A program made the translations under genes and the position numbers. 64,000 nucleotides of DNA from Nocardioides sp. 1609 (GTDB taxonomy: Bacteria > Actinomycetota > Actinomycetes > Propionibacteriales > Nocardioidaceae), in the NCBI RefSeq assembly GCF_004522105.1, contig NZ_SPUJ01000004.1:372001-436000 (forward strand). Direction: 5' to 3'. This document shows positions 46,630 to 55,494 of the stretch, piece after piece. Numbering within the stretch: position 1 is the stretch's first letter; every line of letters begins with the position of its first letter. The notes beneath the pieces were generated by a model. That model did not search any database, had not been told where the DNA came from, and worked only from the letters and a program-made list of their open reading frames with translations.

Positions 46630-47366
46630 CGGTGGACCTTGAACTGGGAGGCCTGGGCGCGTGGGCGGATGACGAGCTCGTCGATGTTGACGTGGCGCGG
46701 GCGGGTGACCATCCAGGTGATCGCGTCGGCGACGTCCTCGGCGACGAGGGGCTCGGCGACGCCCGCGTAGACCGCCGCCGCCCGCTCCGCGTCACCGTCG
46801 AAGCGGGTCAGGGCGAACTCGTCGGTGCGCACCATGCCGGGAGCGATCTCGGTGACCCGCACCGGCTGGTCCCACAGCTCGAGGCGCAGCGTCTCGGAGA
46901 CGACCTGGGTGCCGTGCTTGGCGACGGTGTAGCCGCCCCCGCCCTCGTAGGCGATCCGGCCCGCGGTCGAGCCCACGTTGCAGATGATCCCGGCTCCGTC
47001 GTCGGCGGCGAGCAGGGCGGGCAGGAGGGCCCGGGTCACCTGCATCAACCCGATGACGTTCACCTCGTACATCCGGCGCCAGTCGTCCGCGTCGGACTCG
47101 GCCACGGTCGCGGCGCCGAACGCGCCGCCGGCGTTGTTGACGAGGACGTCGAGCCGGCCGCCGACCACCTCGGCGAGCGCGGCGACCGAGGCGGGGTCGG
47201 TGACGTCGCACGTCACGGCCGTGCCGCCGATCTCCTCGGCGAGCTCGGTGACCCGCTCGGTGCGACGGGCGGCGCAGTAGACGTGGAAGCCGGTGGCGGC
47301 CAGCGAGCGGGCGGTCGCGGCGCCGATCCCGCTGCTGGCTCCGGTGACGACGGCGTGACGGGTCAT
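46623..47366 (-). CDS. SDR-family oxidoreductase
   Basis: A 247-residue classical short-chain dehydrogenase. T-G-A-S-S-G-I-G is the cofactor motif, N-N-A-G the structural motif, Ser in V-G-S-T-A-G and Y-T-V-A-K the catalytic residues. A-R-R-T-E after strand 2 suggests NADP(H). Substrate unknown. GATGAT lies 6 nt before the ATG. Confidence 0.9.
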   Translation of the reverse strand: MTRHAVVTGASSGIGAATARSLAATGFHVYCAARRTERVTELAEEIGGTAVTCDVTDPASVAALAEVVGGRLDVLVNNAGGAFGAATVAESDADDWRRMYEVNVIGLMQVTRALLPALLAADDGAGIICNVGSTAGRIAYEGGGGYTVAKHGTQVVSETLRLELWDQPVRVTEIAPGMVRTDEFALTRFDGDAERAAAVYAGVAEPLVAEDVADAITWMVTRPRHVNIDELVIRPRAQASQFKVHRS

Positions 47367-47427
47367 GGCACGATCATCCACGCCCTGGCCGGTCGAGAAG
47401 TCGCCAGGGCCGGGGAGGAGAGCCGGG

Positions 47428-47754
47428 GTGCGAGGACTGGAGCTGGCCACGTGGGGCGCCGCCCTCCTGGGTGGGATCGTGCTGGTGGCCCACCTGTTCG
47501 TCGCCGACCAGCGGTTCGGCTGGGTGGGGTGGGGCCTGGTCGGCGTCGCCGTCGCCCTGGCCGGCGCGGGCCTCGCGCGGCCGCGGGTGCTGGCCCTCAT
47601 GGGTGCCATCGGTGCGCTGACGCTCGGCTGGGCCGTCCTGGAGGTCGGCCACGAGCTCGCGTCCGAGCGTCAGCTCGGCGCCGTCGTCGGCGGGCTCGCC
47701 ACGCTGTCGGTCGCCGTCACGGTGCTCCGTTCGTCCCGGCCGGACGAGGCGTAG
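47428..47754 (+). CDS. Small membrane protein
   Basis: A 108-residue protein with about three to four membrane helices and short polar ends. I recognise no family. The GTG at 47428 has a strong GGGGAGGAG site; an in-frame ATG at 47365 overlaps the divergent SDR start and would add a Pro/Arg-rich N-terminus. Confidence 0.65.
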   Translation: MRGLELATWGAALLGGIVLVAHLFVADQRFGWVGWGLVGVAVALAGAGLARPRVLALMGAIGALTLGWAVLEVGHELASERQLGAVVGGLATLSVAVTVLRSSRPDEA

Positions 47755-47787
47755 GTGATCGAGCGGGCGAGCCGAGGTCCCGGTCGC

Positions 47788-47814
47788 GGGAATGCTCGGC
47801 CGGCCACGCGTGTT
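47788..47814 (+). promoter_or_regulatory. SigR/SigH-type promoter of mshA
   Basis: GGGAAT (47788-47793), an 18-nt spacer and GTT (47812-47814) match the SigR consensus GGAAT-N18-GTT. The expected start of transcription, about 47820-47823, lies just before the GTG at 47824. SigR/SigH controls thiol-redox genes, and mshA is a known target in Streptomyces. Confidence 0.7.
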
Positions 47815-47823
47815 GAGCACCCC

Positions 47824-49083
47824 GTGGTGGACGTGAGGCGACTGGCGATGATCAGCCTGCACACCTCGCCCCTCGACCAGCCCGGCACGGGTGACGCCGG
47901 CGGCATGAACGTCTACGTCGTCGAGCTGGCCCGCCGTCTCGCCCGCCGCGGCGTCGAGGTCGACGTCTTCACCCGCGCCACCAGCTCGACCCTCGAGCCC
48001 GTCGTCCCGCTCGCGGACGGCGTCCTGGTGCGCCACATCGCCGCCGGACCCTTCGAGGGTCTCACCAAGCACGAGCTGCCCGGCCAGCTCTGCGTCTTCG
48101 CCCGCGAGGTGCTGCGCACCGAGGCCGCGCACCCGGTCGGGCACTACGACGCCGTCCACTCGCACTACTGGCTCTCCGGCCAGGTGGGAGCGCTCGCGCG
48201 CGACCGGTGGGGCGTGCCGCTGGTGCACAGCATGCACACGATGGCGAAGGTGAAGAACGGCGCGCTCGCCGACGGTGACACGCCCGAGCCCGCCGCCCGG
48301 CTCATCGGCGAGGAGCAGGTGGTCGAGGCCGCCGACGTGCTGGTGGCCAACACCGCGCTCGAGGCCCAGCAGCTGGTCAACCTGTACGACGCCGACCCGG
48401 CGCGGGTGGACGTCGTCCACCCCGGCGTGGACCTCGACCTGTTCCGCCCCGAGCCGCTCGTCGCGGCCCGCACCGCGCTCGGCCTCGCCCCCGGCGCCGT
48501 CGTCCTGCTCTTCGCCGGCCGCATCCAGCCCCTCAAGGCGCCCGACGTCCTGCTGCGCGCGGTCGCGGTGCTGCTCGCTCGCGACCCCGGCCTCCGCTCG
48601 CGCCTCGTGGTGCCGATCGTCGGCGGCCCCTCCGGCAGTGGCCTCGACCGGCCCTCCGCGCTGGCCGCCCTCGCCGTCGAGCTGGGCGTCGACGACGTCG
48701 TCCGGTTCGTCCCGCCGGTGACCCAGCGTGAGCTCGCCCGGTGGTACGCCGCCGCGACGCTCGTCGCGGTGCCCTCGCACAACGAGTCCTTCGGTCTGGT
48801 GGCCGTCGAGGCCCAGGCCTGCGGCACCCCGGTGGTGGCGGCGGCCGTCGGCGGGCTGACCACCGTCGTCCGCGACGGCGGCAGCGGGCTGCTCGTCCCC
48901 TCGCACGACGCCGACGCCTGGGCGACCGCGCTCGGCCGGGTCGTCGACGACCCCGCGCTGCGCGACCGGCTCGCGGTCGGGGCGCTCGCCCAGGCGCAGG
49001 AGTTCTCGTGGGAGGCGACCGCCGACCAGACGCTCGGGGTGTACCGGAGGGCACGCACCCTCATGCGAGAGTCGGTGGGGTGA
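47824..49083 (+). CDS. mshA: D-inositol-3-phosphate glycosyltransferase, first step of mycothiol synthesis
   Basis: A 419-residue GT-B glycosyltransferase that joins GlcNAc to inositol-3-phosphate. The N-terminal [22 protein letters not shown] is the MshA signature; [17 protein letters not shown] and [10 protein letters not shown] complete the fold. Starts at 47824 or 47833 agree with the SigR-type promoter; an in-frame GTG at 47755 lies upstream of that promoter and is unlikely for its transcript. The ybjN-type gene overlaps its stop (GTGA). Confidence 0.94.
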   Translation: MVDVRRLAMISLHTSPLDQPGTGDAGGMNVYVVELARRLARRGVEVDVFTRATSSTLEPVVPLADGVLVRHIAAGPFEGLTKHELPGQLCVFAREVLRTEAAHPVGHYDAVHSHYWLSGQVGALARDRWGVPLVHSMHTMAKVKNGALADGDTPEPAARLIGEEQVVEAADVLVANTALEAQQLVNLYDADPARVDVVHPGVDLDLFRPEPLVAARTALGLAPGAVVLLFAGRIQPLKAPDVLLRAVAVLLARDPGLRSRLVVPIVGGPSGSGLDRPSALAALAVELGVDDVVRFVPPVTQRELARWYAAATLVAVPSHNESFGLVAVEAQACGTPVVAAAVGGLTTVVRDGGSGLLVPSHDADAWATALGRVVDDPALRDRLAVGALAQAQEFSWEATADQTLGVYRRARTLMRESVG

Positions 49084-49640
49084 CCGACCCCAGCACGAGC
49101 ACCGACGTCGACCCCGCCGAGCTGGTCGCGGAGGGCGCCGACCCGGACCTGGTCGCCGTCGTCCGTGCGTACCTGGGCGACAACGACCTCGACCACGAGG
49201 AGCCGGCGGGCCAGGGAGCTGGCGTCTTCTCGTTCGCGCTCCCGGGCGAGAAGAAGCTGCAGACGCCCGTGCGGCTCGACATCGGGCCGCACGCCCTCGG
49301 GGTGCACGCCTTCGTGTGCCGGGCACCCGACGAGAACCACGAGCAGGTCTACCGGTGGCTGCTGCAGAAGAACCTGCGCACCTACGGCGTCGCGTTCGCC
49401 GTCGACCGGCTCGGCGACATCTACCTCGACGCGCGCCTGCCGCTCGTCGCCATCAACGCCGACGAGCTCGACCGGCTGCTCGGGTCGGTGCTCGCCACGG
49501 CCGACGAGTCGTTCAACACCCTGCTCGAGCTCGGCTTCGCGACGTCGATCCGCAAGGAGTGGGCGTGGCGCCGGCTGCGCGGGGAGTCGACGAAGAACCT
49601 CGAGGCGTTCCGCGGCTGGCTGGAGAACGACGAGGCGTAG
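49080..49640 (+). CDS. YbjN domain protein
   Basis: A 186-residue protein of the YbjN family (class I chaperone-like fold), a common neighbour of mshA, as in Mycobacterium tuberculosis (Rv0486-Rv0487). It has [22 protein letters not shown] and L-D-A-R-L-P-L in the central fold. Function is unknown; the coupling (GTGA) suggests a role with MshA or under the same redox stress. Confidence 0.85.
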   Translation: MTDPSTSTDVDPAELVAEGADPDLVAVVRAYLGDNDLDHEEPAGQGAGVFSFALPGEKKLQTPVRLDIGPHALGVHAFVCRAPDENHEQVYRWLLQKNLRTYGVAFAVDRLGDIYLDARLPLVAINADELDRLLGSVLATADESFNTLLELGFATSIRKEWAWRRLRGESTKNLEAFRGWLENDEA

Positions 49641-49655
49641 GCCCGACCGGCGAGG

Positions 49656-50972
49656 TCAGGCCGTGCGGCCCGGGGCGTGGGTCGCCGGCAGGAACTCCGC
49701 GGCGGGCACCGGCCGGCCGAGGTGGTAGCCCTGCCCGATGCTGCAGCCCATCGCCTGCAGGTGGGCGGACTCGAGGGCGGACTCGATGCCCTCCGCCACG
49801 ACCGTGACCCCGAGCGTCGTGACCAGCCCGATCACGGCGCGGGTCCGCTGGAAGGCGCCGACGTCGTCACCCATGCCGGAGATCAGCGACCGGTCGACCT
49901 TGACGGTGTCGATCGGGAGGCGGTGCAGGTGGGCGATGGAGGAGTACCCCGTGCCGAAGTCGTCGACGCCCAGCCCGACGCCGAGCTCGCGCAGCCCGAG
50001 CAGCGTCGCGTGGACCGCCGGCTCGTCGTTGAGCATCGCGGTCTCGGTGATCTCGAGGAGCAGGTTGGCGGCGGGCACACCGGCTCGGGCCAGGGCGGCC
50101 TCGACGTGGTCGACGTAGGACGGCTCGCCGAGCTCGATCGGGGACACGTTGACGTGCATCCGGAAGCCGGGGTGCAGCTGCTGCAGCCAGACGGCGGTCT
50201 GCGCGAGGGCCCGGTCCAGCACGAGCCGACCGAGCGGGACGATCAGCCCGGTGCGCTCGGCGGCCTCCACGGCGAGCATCGGCGAGATCGGCCCCCGGAG
50301 GGGATGGGTCCACCGCAGCAGGGCCTCGGCGCCGACGAGTGCGCCGTCGCGGAGGTTCTGGACGGGCTGGTAGTGCAGCTGCAGCTGGCCGGGCTCCTGC
50401 GTGAGGGCGACGGCGAGGTCGCGGACCCGGGTCAGCTCGTCGGCCACGTTGTAGGTCGACACGCCCTCGTGCCAGCGGATCGCGCCGGGCGCCTCGCGGC
50501 CGGCGGCGACGACGGCGGAGCGCACGTCGCGGATCACCGACCAGATCCGGTCGTCGACGTCGCACTCGGCCGCGCCCACGGTCAGGACCGGCCAGACCTG
50601 GTCCCCGACGAGGTCGACGAGGCCACGGACGTCGGCAAAGAGGTCCTCGACCTCGGCACGGGCCGTCTCCCGGCGGACCACCGCGGCGGCGAGGAACCCG
50701 CCGAGCGGGGAGGAGCGCAGCAGCCGGACCCGGACGCCGTCGTGCTGCATCGCGCGGCGGGTGACCTCGCCCGTCACGACCTCGAGGGCCTGGGCGCCGT
50801 GCACGTCGGCGATCTCGGCGGCGTTGGTGACCGAGGCGGCGAGCAGGACGAGGGTGTGCCGGTGGTCGCTGTGGCCGGCTCGCAGCTCGGCGATCGCGGT
50901 GACCAGCGACGTCGTCGTCGGGAGCGTGGCGCCGTGCTGGTCGAGACCGAGTGCCGTCGAGGGGGGCGGCAT
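49656..50972 (-). CDS. c-di-GMP phosphodiesterase: degenerate GGDEF, intact EAL
   Basis: A 438-residue cytoplasmic protein. The N-terminal half (about 20-170) is GGDEF-like, but the signature is P-L-G-G-F-L. The C-terminal EAL domain (about 190-430) has all catalytic parts: A-E-A-L-L-R-W, N-V-S-P, E-I-T-E, D-D-F-G-T-G-Y-S-S, V-K-V-D-R, A-E-G-I-E and Q-G-Y. It should hydrolyse c-di-GMP, with the dead GGDEF as a possible GTP sensor. It starts 3 nt after the receiver-domain gene and closes the T4P locus on the minus strand. Confidence 0.9.
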   Translation of the reverse strand: MPPPSTALGLDQHGATLPTTTSLVTAIAELRAGHSDHRHTLVLLAASVTNAAEIADVHGAQALEVVTGEVTRRAMQHDGVRVRLLRSSPLGGFLAAAVVRRETARAEVEDLFADVRGLVDLVGDQVWPVLTVGAAECDVDDRIWSVIRDVRSAVVAAGREAPGAIRWHEGVSTYNVADELTRVRDLAVALTQEPGQLQLHYQPVQNLRDGALVGAEALLRWTHPLRGPISPMLAVEAAERTGLIVPLGRLVLDRALAQTAVWLQQLHPGFRMHVNVSPIELGEPSYVDHVEAALARAGVPAANLLLEITETAMLNDEPAVHATLLGLRELGVGLGVDDFGTGYSSIAHLHRLPIDTVKVDRSLISGMGDDVGAFQRTRAVIGLVTTLGVTVVAEGIESALESAHLQAMGCSIGQGYHLGRPVPAAEFLPATHAPGRTA

Positions 50973-50975
50973 CCC

Positions 50976-51419
50976 TCAGGCCCCGATCTCGGCGTGGCCG
51001 ACGGTCCAGGGCACACCGGTGTCGCGGATGACCCCGACGAGCACGTCGACCGCCACCCGGCGGCCCAGCACCGCGGCGGCGCCGAGCTGTCGGGCCTCGG
51101 CGATCTCGTCCTCGTCGACGTCGCTGCTCTCGTCGCCGACGAGGATGACGGGCGTGCGGCGCAGGCTCAGGTGGCTGCGGACGGTGCGCAGGACGTCGAG
51201 GCCGCCGCCCCGGGGGAGGTGGAGGTCGGTGACGACCACGGCCGGCAGCGGGTGCCGGTCCCGGTCCGCGTAGGGCGCGTGGCCCAGGATGTAGGCGCGA
51301 GCCGCGACGGCGTCGGCGACGCCGACCACCGGGTTCGTGAGCCGCTCACGCACGAACGCGTCACGCGTCGAGCGCAGTCGGGCCTCATCCTGACCGATGA
51401 CGAGGACGGGGGGGTGCAT
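50976..51419 (-). CDS. Single-domain response-regulator-like protein (atypical receiver)
   Basis: A 147-residue receiver domain. V-V-V-T-D-L-H-L-P-R-G-G-G-L-D keeps the phospho-acceptor Asp, and the acidic D-E pair of the first loop is in G-Q-D-E-A. The conserved Thr/Ser (V-I-L-V-G-D) and Lys (G-A-A-A-V-L-G-R-R) are changed, so phosphorylation-driven switching is doubtful. ATG at 51419 follows GGAGG. The EAL gene starts 3 nt after its stop, so it probably regulates that enzyme. Confidence 0.8.
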   Translation of the reverse strand: MHPPVLVIGQDEARLRSTRDAFVRERLTNPVVGVADAVAARAYILGHAPYADRDRHPLPAVVVTDLHLPRGGGLDVLRTVRSHLSLRRTPVILVGDESSDVDEDEIAEARQLGAAAVLGRRVAVDVLVGVIRDTGVPWTVGHAEIGA

Positions 51420-51653
51420 CGAACCTCCTGGGGAAGCGCGCACCAGTCGCACCGGGGGGTGCGGGGAGCGGGGGGAGTGCGGCCAGGGTGAGTCTGGCTG
51501 GTCGCGCGTCGCTGTGCCCAGGCTTTCCAACAATTCGTGTCACAGGTCTGGACCGCGGGACAGGTGGTCATCCCTGGGACAGGAGGTGGCGCCTGTGGCG
51601 CACCGCACCCCGGGTCTCGGCGCGGGAGGCGAACGAGCGGGGGCCGGGTCGTC

Positions 51654-52460
51654 TCAGGTGATGCCGACAGTTGCCAGGTAGGCCTGGCTGAGAGGCACCC
51701 CCAGGAACAGGCCGAGCGCGGCCCCGGCGAGCATGAACGGACCGTGCGGGACGGCGGCCCGCCGTCCGATCCGGCCGGTCGCCCGCAGCGGCACCAGCAC
51801 CACGGTGCCGAGCACGAAGCCCCCGAACAGCCCGACGATGGCGGCCGGCCAGCCGACGAGGCCGAGGACCAAGCCGAGGACGGGCGCGAGGGCGACGTCC
51901 CCGAGTCCCATCGCCCGGCCGCCCGACCCGTAGTGCAGCAGCGCGTACAGGCCGGTCCAGCACGCGACCGAGACGGCGACCGCCGTCCAGTCGATCGTGC
52001 TGCCGGCCGCCGCACCGGCCACCACGACCAGCACCACCAGGATCGTCGCGACGCGGGTGATCGCGAACGGCAGCCGCTGGTGCTCGAGGTCGATCAGGGC
52101 GAGCCCGATGCCCGCGCCGACGACGACCAGCGCGGCGACCAGGACGACCGGGTCGTCGAACCGCCAGGCCGTGACGGCGAAGGCGGCACCCGTGCCGGCC
52201 TCGACCAGGGGGTAGCGCGCGGGGATCCGCACGGCGCAGTCGCGGCAGCGCCCGCGCAGCAGCAGCCAGGAGACCACCGGGACGTTGTCGCGGTGGCGGA
52301 CCACGTGGGCGCAGCCGGGGCACGCCGACGGCGGGCTCACGACGGAGAGCCCGGCCGGGACGCGGTGCACGACGACGTTGAGGAACGAGCCCACCAGGAG
52401 CCCGAGCACGCCGGCCAGGGCGACCACGAGGCCGGCCGGCACCGCGGCGGCGTCGGTCAC
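51654..52460 (-). CDS. pilD: Prepilin peptidase (A24 aspartic protease and N-methyltransferase)
   Basis: A 268-residue inner-membrane enzyme that removes the prepilin leader and methylates the new N-terminus. The cytoplasmic methylase loop has C-P-G-C and C-R-D-C zinc pairs; the two peptidase aspartates are in L-I-D-L-E-H and G-L-G-D-V. About eight helices. The GTG overlaps the stop of the upstream anchored protein (GTGA). Transcription is predicted from the FliA/WhiG-type promoter at 53449-53475. Confidence 0.93.
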   Translation of the reverse strand: MTDAAAVPAGLVVALAGVLGLLVGSFLNVVVHRVPAGLSVVSPPSACPGCAHVVRHRDNVPVVSWLLLRGRCRDCAVRIPARYPLVEAGTGAAFAVTAWRFDDPVVLVAALVVVGAGIGLALIDLEHQRLPFAITRVATILVVLVVVAGAAAGSTIDWTAVAVSVACWTGLYALLHYGSGGRAMGLGDVALAPVLGLVLGLVGWPAAIVGLFGGFVLGTVVLVPLRATGRIGRRAAVPHGPFMLAGAALGLFLGVPLSQAYLATVGIT

Positions 52461-53392
52461 GACGCCCGACCTGCGAGCGCGGTGTCGAAGCGGCCCCGCT
52501 CGTGCGCCTCGAGGAGGTCGCGCACCCGCGCCTCGACGTCGGCCGGCGACTCGGCGGTGACGACGTGGGCCAGGAGGTCGCACCGCAGGCCCACGGAGAC
52601 CCCGAGGTGGTCCCCGGCCAGCGCCGCCGACCCGACGAGCACGCTCTCGAGCGCACGCACCAGGTGGTCCGGCAGGACGTCGGCCGACACGTCGCCGTGC
52701 GGCTCGGCGCGACGACCGGCCGGGACGGGACCGGAGAGGTGCGAGACGTCGGCGAGCAGCGCCGACACCGCGAACGACGGCCCCACCAGCGCGGACGCCG
52801 CGGCCCGGGCGCCTAGGAGGGTGGCGACGGGGTCGGCCGGGTCGATCGTCCCGAGGGCCGCGCACAGCTCGTCGCCGCGGTCGGCGAGCAGCGGGGCCAG
52901 CACCCGGACGTCGGCGGCCCACTGGGCCAGCACCGCCTCGCGGGTCCGGCCGGTGCCGGCCAGGGAGCGCGACAGGTCGGCGTAGGCGCGGGCGGTGCGG
53001 TCGGCCGGTGAGGGAGCCGGCAGGTCGGGCAGCGGTCCCAGCAGCGGCCCGGACAGTGCGTCCGGCGCCCCCTCGGGCGCCACGTCCAGCGCCACCTCCG
53101 GCACCACGTCCGCGACGGTGATCGGGACGACGGGCTCGGGGGCGGGGTCGGGGGTGAACGCTGCCGCCTCGGCCGGTGCGGGTGGCCCAGCCGGCGCCGC
53201 GGTGGTGCGGGCGTTGGCCTCGTGCAGGGCGTCGGTCAGCGTCTCCACCTGCAGCCGCAGCAGCCGCACCTCCTCGCTGTCACGTGCGGTGGCCGCTGTG
53301 CCCGTCGCCGCGTCCGACCGGCGGCGCCGGAGCACGACCAGCGCGACGAGCGCGACCAGCAGCAGCGGCAGGAGCAGGAGCAGGGGAGGCAT
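52457..53392 (-). CDS. Membrane-anchored protein of unknown function in the T4P locus
   Basis: A 311-residue protein with one N-terminal helix (M-P-P-L-L-L-L-L-P-L-L-L-V...R-R-R-R), a short coiled-coil-like segment, a Pro/Ala-rich linker (about 65-130) and a helical C-terminal domain (about 135-305). I recognise no family. It is co-transcribed with pilD and behind a FliA/WhiG-type promoter, so it probably serves the pilus machine. Confidence 0.75.
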   Translation of the reverse strand: MPPLLLLLPLLLVALVALVVLRRRRSDAATGTAATARDSEEVRLLRLQVETLTDALHEANARTTAAPAGPPAPAEAAAFTPDPAPEPVVPITVADVVPEVALDVAPEGAPDALSGPLLGPLPDLPAPSPADRTARAYADLSRSLAGTGRTREAVLAQWAADVRVLAPLLADRGDELCAALGTIDPADPVATLLGARAAASALVGPSFAVSALLADVSHLSGPVPAGRRAEPHGDVSADVLPDHLVRALESVLVGSAALAGDHLGVSVGLRCDLLAHVVTAESPADVEARVRDLLEAHERGRFDTALAGRAS

Positions 53393-53448
53393 GACGCCCT
53401 CCGATCTCGGGATGGGGTCGGGCGGGGACGGGCAGGGTCACCCCTGTC

Positions 53449-53475
53449 ATCGGCGTCCCCGCCCGCTCACTTGAG
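53449..53475 (-). promoter_or_regulatory. FliA/WhiG-type promoter of the pilD operon
   Basis: On the minus strand CTCAAGT starts at 53475 and GCCGAT is at 53454-53449; CTCA and GCCGAT are 17 nt apart, the same spacing as at the pilM, pilT and pilB promoters. It sits just beyond the stop of the GGDEF-EAL gene. Confidence 0.75.
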
Positions 53476-53476
53476 G

Positions 53477-54862
53477 TCAGCGCAGCGCCGGTTCCACCTG
53501 CCGGGCCCGGCACCACCGCACCACCTCGTCGATGCCGGCCGGTTGGGTGACCGCGAAGCCCTGGACGACCTCGCAGCCGAGCTCGCGCAGCAGCGCGAAC
53601 GACGACGGGTCCTCCGCGCCCTCGGCGACGACCCGGATCCCGAGCCCGCGCGCCGCGCTCGCGAGGGCCCGGACCAGGCGCGCGGTGCGCCGGCGTCCGG
53701 CCGTCCCCTCCGGGCCGCCGTCCTCGGCGATCGCGGCCACGATCGACGGGGCGACCTTGACCTCGCGGACGGCGGGGTTGCTCCACAGCACGGTCAGCGA
53801 GGAGCGCGCGGTCCCGAAGCCGCGGATGCTGATGCCGAAGCCACGTCGACTCAGCTCCTCGAAGGTCGCGGTCGTCTCGGGGGAGGTCCGGGTGAGCGGC
53901 TCGGTGATCTCCAGGACGATGTCGCCCGGCGACGACCCGTGCTCCCGCACGCGGGAGGACAGGTCGTCGACCAGACCGGTGCCGAGGATGTGGCGCGGGG
54001 TGACGTTGATCGACAGCCGGGCGCCGGGGGCGGCCTCCTGCAGCCGGGGCAGGTCGCCCAGGGCCCGGTCGAGGACGGCGGCGGTCAGCGGGGCCATCAG
54101 CCCGGAGCGCTCCGCGAGCGGGATGAACTGCCGCGGCGGGAGCAGCCCGTGCTCCGGGTGGTCCCACCGGGCGAGCGCCTCGAACCCGACGACGTTCCCG
54201 GTCTCGAGGTCGAGCTGGGGCTGGTAGTGCAGCACGAGCTGCTCGGAGGCGCGGCCGGCCCGGAGCTCGGCGAGCAGCTGCCGGGTGACCCCGGTCGAGC
54301 GCAGCGCCTCGGGGGTGCTCGCCCGCCACTGACCGGTGCCGGCGGCCTTCGCGGCGTACATGGCCTGGTCGGCGGCGCGCAGCAGCTCCTCGACGGTGCC
54401 GCCGTCCTCGTCGTGGACGGCGATGCCGACCGAGACGCCGACACCCAGTCGCAGCTCGTCGACCTCCAGCGGTCGCCCGAGGGCCTCGATGATCGCCGTC
54501 GCGAGCACGACGGCGTCGTCGCGGTGCTGCAGCGGCGCGGTGACGACGGCGAACTCGTCGCCACCGAGCCGGACCACCAGGTCCTGCGGGCCGAGGGTGT
54601 GCCGCAGCCGGGAGCCGACGGCCGCGAGGACCGCGTCGCCGACGTGGTGCCCGGCGGAGTCGTTGAGGACCTTGAAGTCGTCCAGGTCCAGCACCAGCAC
54701 CGCGACCGGACGGCGCTGGCCGTCGGCCTGCGCGAGCAGGAGCGGGCCGCGCCGGAGCAGCTCCTCGCGGACGGCCAGGCCCGTGAGCCGGTCGACGGAC
54801 CGGTCGAGCCGATCGTCGTCCGTCGTGGTGCGCGCGATCCCCCCGTGGACGCCCGCGCTCAT
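53477..54862 (-). CDS. Diguanylate cyclase with degenerate EAL domain
   Basis: A 461-residue cytoplasmic protein. The GGDEF domain (about 25-190) has intact R-L-G-G-D-E-F and D-L-D-D-F-K; the RxxD inhibitory site is absent (G-P-Q-D). The EAL domain (about 200-455) keeps E-A-L, N-V-T and E-I-T-E, but D-D-F-G is R-G-F-G and V-K-V-D-R is V-K-V-A-P, so it should not cleave c-di-GMP. Net effect: c-di-GMP synthesis without feedback inhibition. Its ATG overlaps the pilO stop (TGATG), placing a cyclase in the pilMNO transcript. Confidence 0.9.
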   Translation of the reverse strand: MSAGVHGGIARTTTDDDRLDRSVDRLTGLAVREELLRRGPLLLAQADGQRRPVAVLVLDLDDFKVLNDSAGHHVGDAVLAAVGSRLRHTLGPQDLVVRLGGDEFAVVTAPLQHRDDAVVLATAIIEALGRPLEVDELRLGVGVSVGIAVHDEDGGTVEELLRAADQAMYAAKAAGTGQWRASTPEALRSTGVTRQLLAELRAGRASEQLVLHYQPQLDLETGNVVGFEALARWDHPEHGLLPPRQFIPLAERSGLMAPLTAAVLDRALGDLPRLQEAAPGARLSINVTPRHILGTGLVDDLSSRVREHGSSPGDIVLEITEPLTRTSPETTATFEELSRRGFGISIRGFGTARSSLTVLWSNPAVREVKVAPSIVAAIAEDGGPEGTAGRRRTARLVRALASAARGLGIRVVAEGAEDPSSFALLRELGCEVVQGFAVTQPAGIDEVVRWCRARQVEPALR

Positions 54863-55494
54863 GGCACCGGTGGCGGGTCGAGGGGCGGGGCCACGAACGT
54901 CCGGCCCACCACGGTGAGGCTCAGGGCGTCCGTCTCGGCGTCGCCGGTCTCGGCGCCGAGGGTCACGGAGCCGATGAGGAACGCGCGGGGCATCTTCTCG
55001 AGCCTGGCGAGCAGGGTGCTGAGCTCGGCGTAGGTGCCCTGGGCGCCGATGGTGACGTCCTGGACGGCAAGGTCGCCGATGCCGACCGCGGGTGCCTCGG
55101 TGCCGGGCTCCGCGGGCGCGGCCCCGGGGTCGACACCGACGCGCTGGGGAGCGCCGGGGCTGAGCACGGTGACGTCCTCGAGCCCGATGCCCGCGTCGGT
55201 CGCGGCGTCGGAGACCTGGGCGAAGAAGCCCGGCTGGTCGGCGGTGGCCGGCCACATCTCGGTCAGGCGGGCCGCCTGCCTGTCGGTCTCGGGCAGCTCC
55301 TCGGCCTGGCGGCGCAGCTTCGCCAGCTGCACCGTCATCGCGCCGGCCCGGTCCTGGGCGGCGAGGCGGGCATCGCCGTTCTCACCGATCGCGCCCATCG
55401 CGGGTCCGATCAGGGCCATCCAGCCGAGCCCGAGCAGCAGCGCGAGTCCGAGCGCGCCGAGCAGCAGGGTGGCCGGGGCGGACTTGAGGTTCAT
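54859..55494 (-). CDS. pilO: T4P alignment-complex protein PilO
   Basis: A 211-residue protein with one N-terminal helix (about 9-32), a short coiled coil (about 45-70) and a ferredoxin-like periplasmic-type domain (about 90-205), the layout of PilO. The insert G-V-D-P-G-A-A-P-A-E-P-G-T-E-A-P is low-complexity. Start and stop overlap both neighbours (ATGA with pilN, TGATG with the cyclase). Confidence 0.82.
   Translation of the reverse strand: MNLKSAPATLLLGALGLALLLGLGWMALIGPAMGAIGENGDARLAAQDRAGAMTVQLAKLRRQAEELPETDRQAARLTEMWPATADQPGFFAQVSDAATDAGIGLEDVTVLSPGAPQRVGVDPGAAPAEPGTEAPAVGIGDLAVQDVTIGAQGTYAELSTLLARLEKMPRAFLIGSVTLGAETGDAETDALSLTVVGRTFVAPPLDPPPVP

Noticed and set aside
47755..47823. N-terminal extension of MshA from an upstream GTG
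   Set aside because: The SigR-type promoter lies inside this stretch, and the extra residues are not part of the MshA family.
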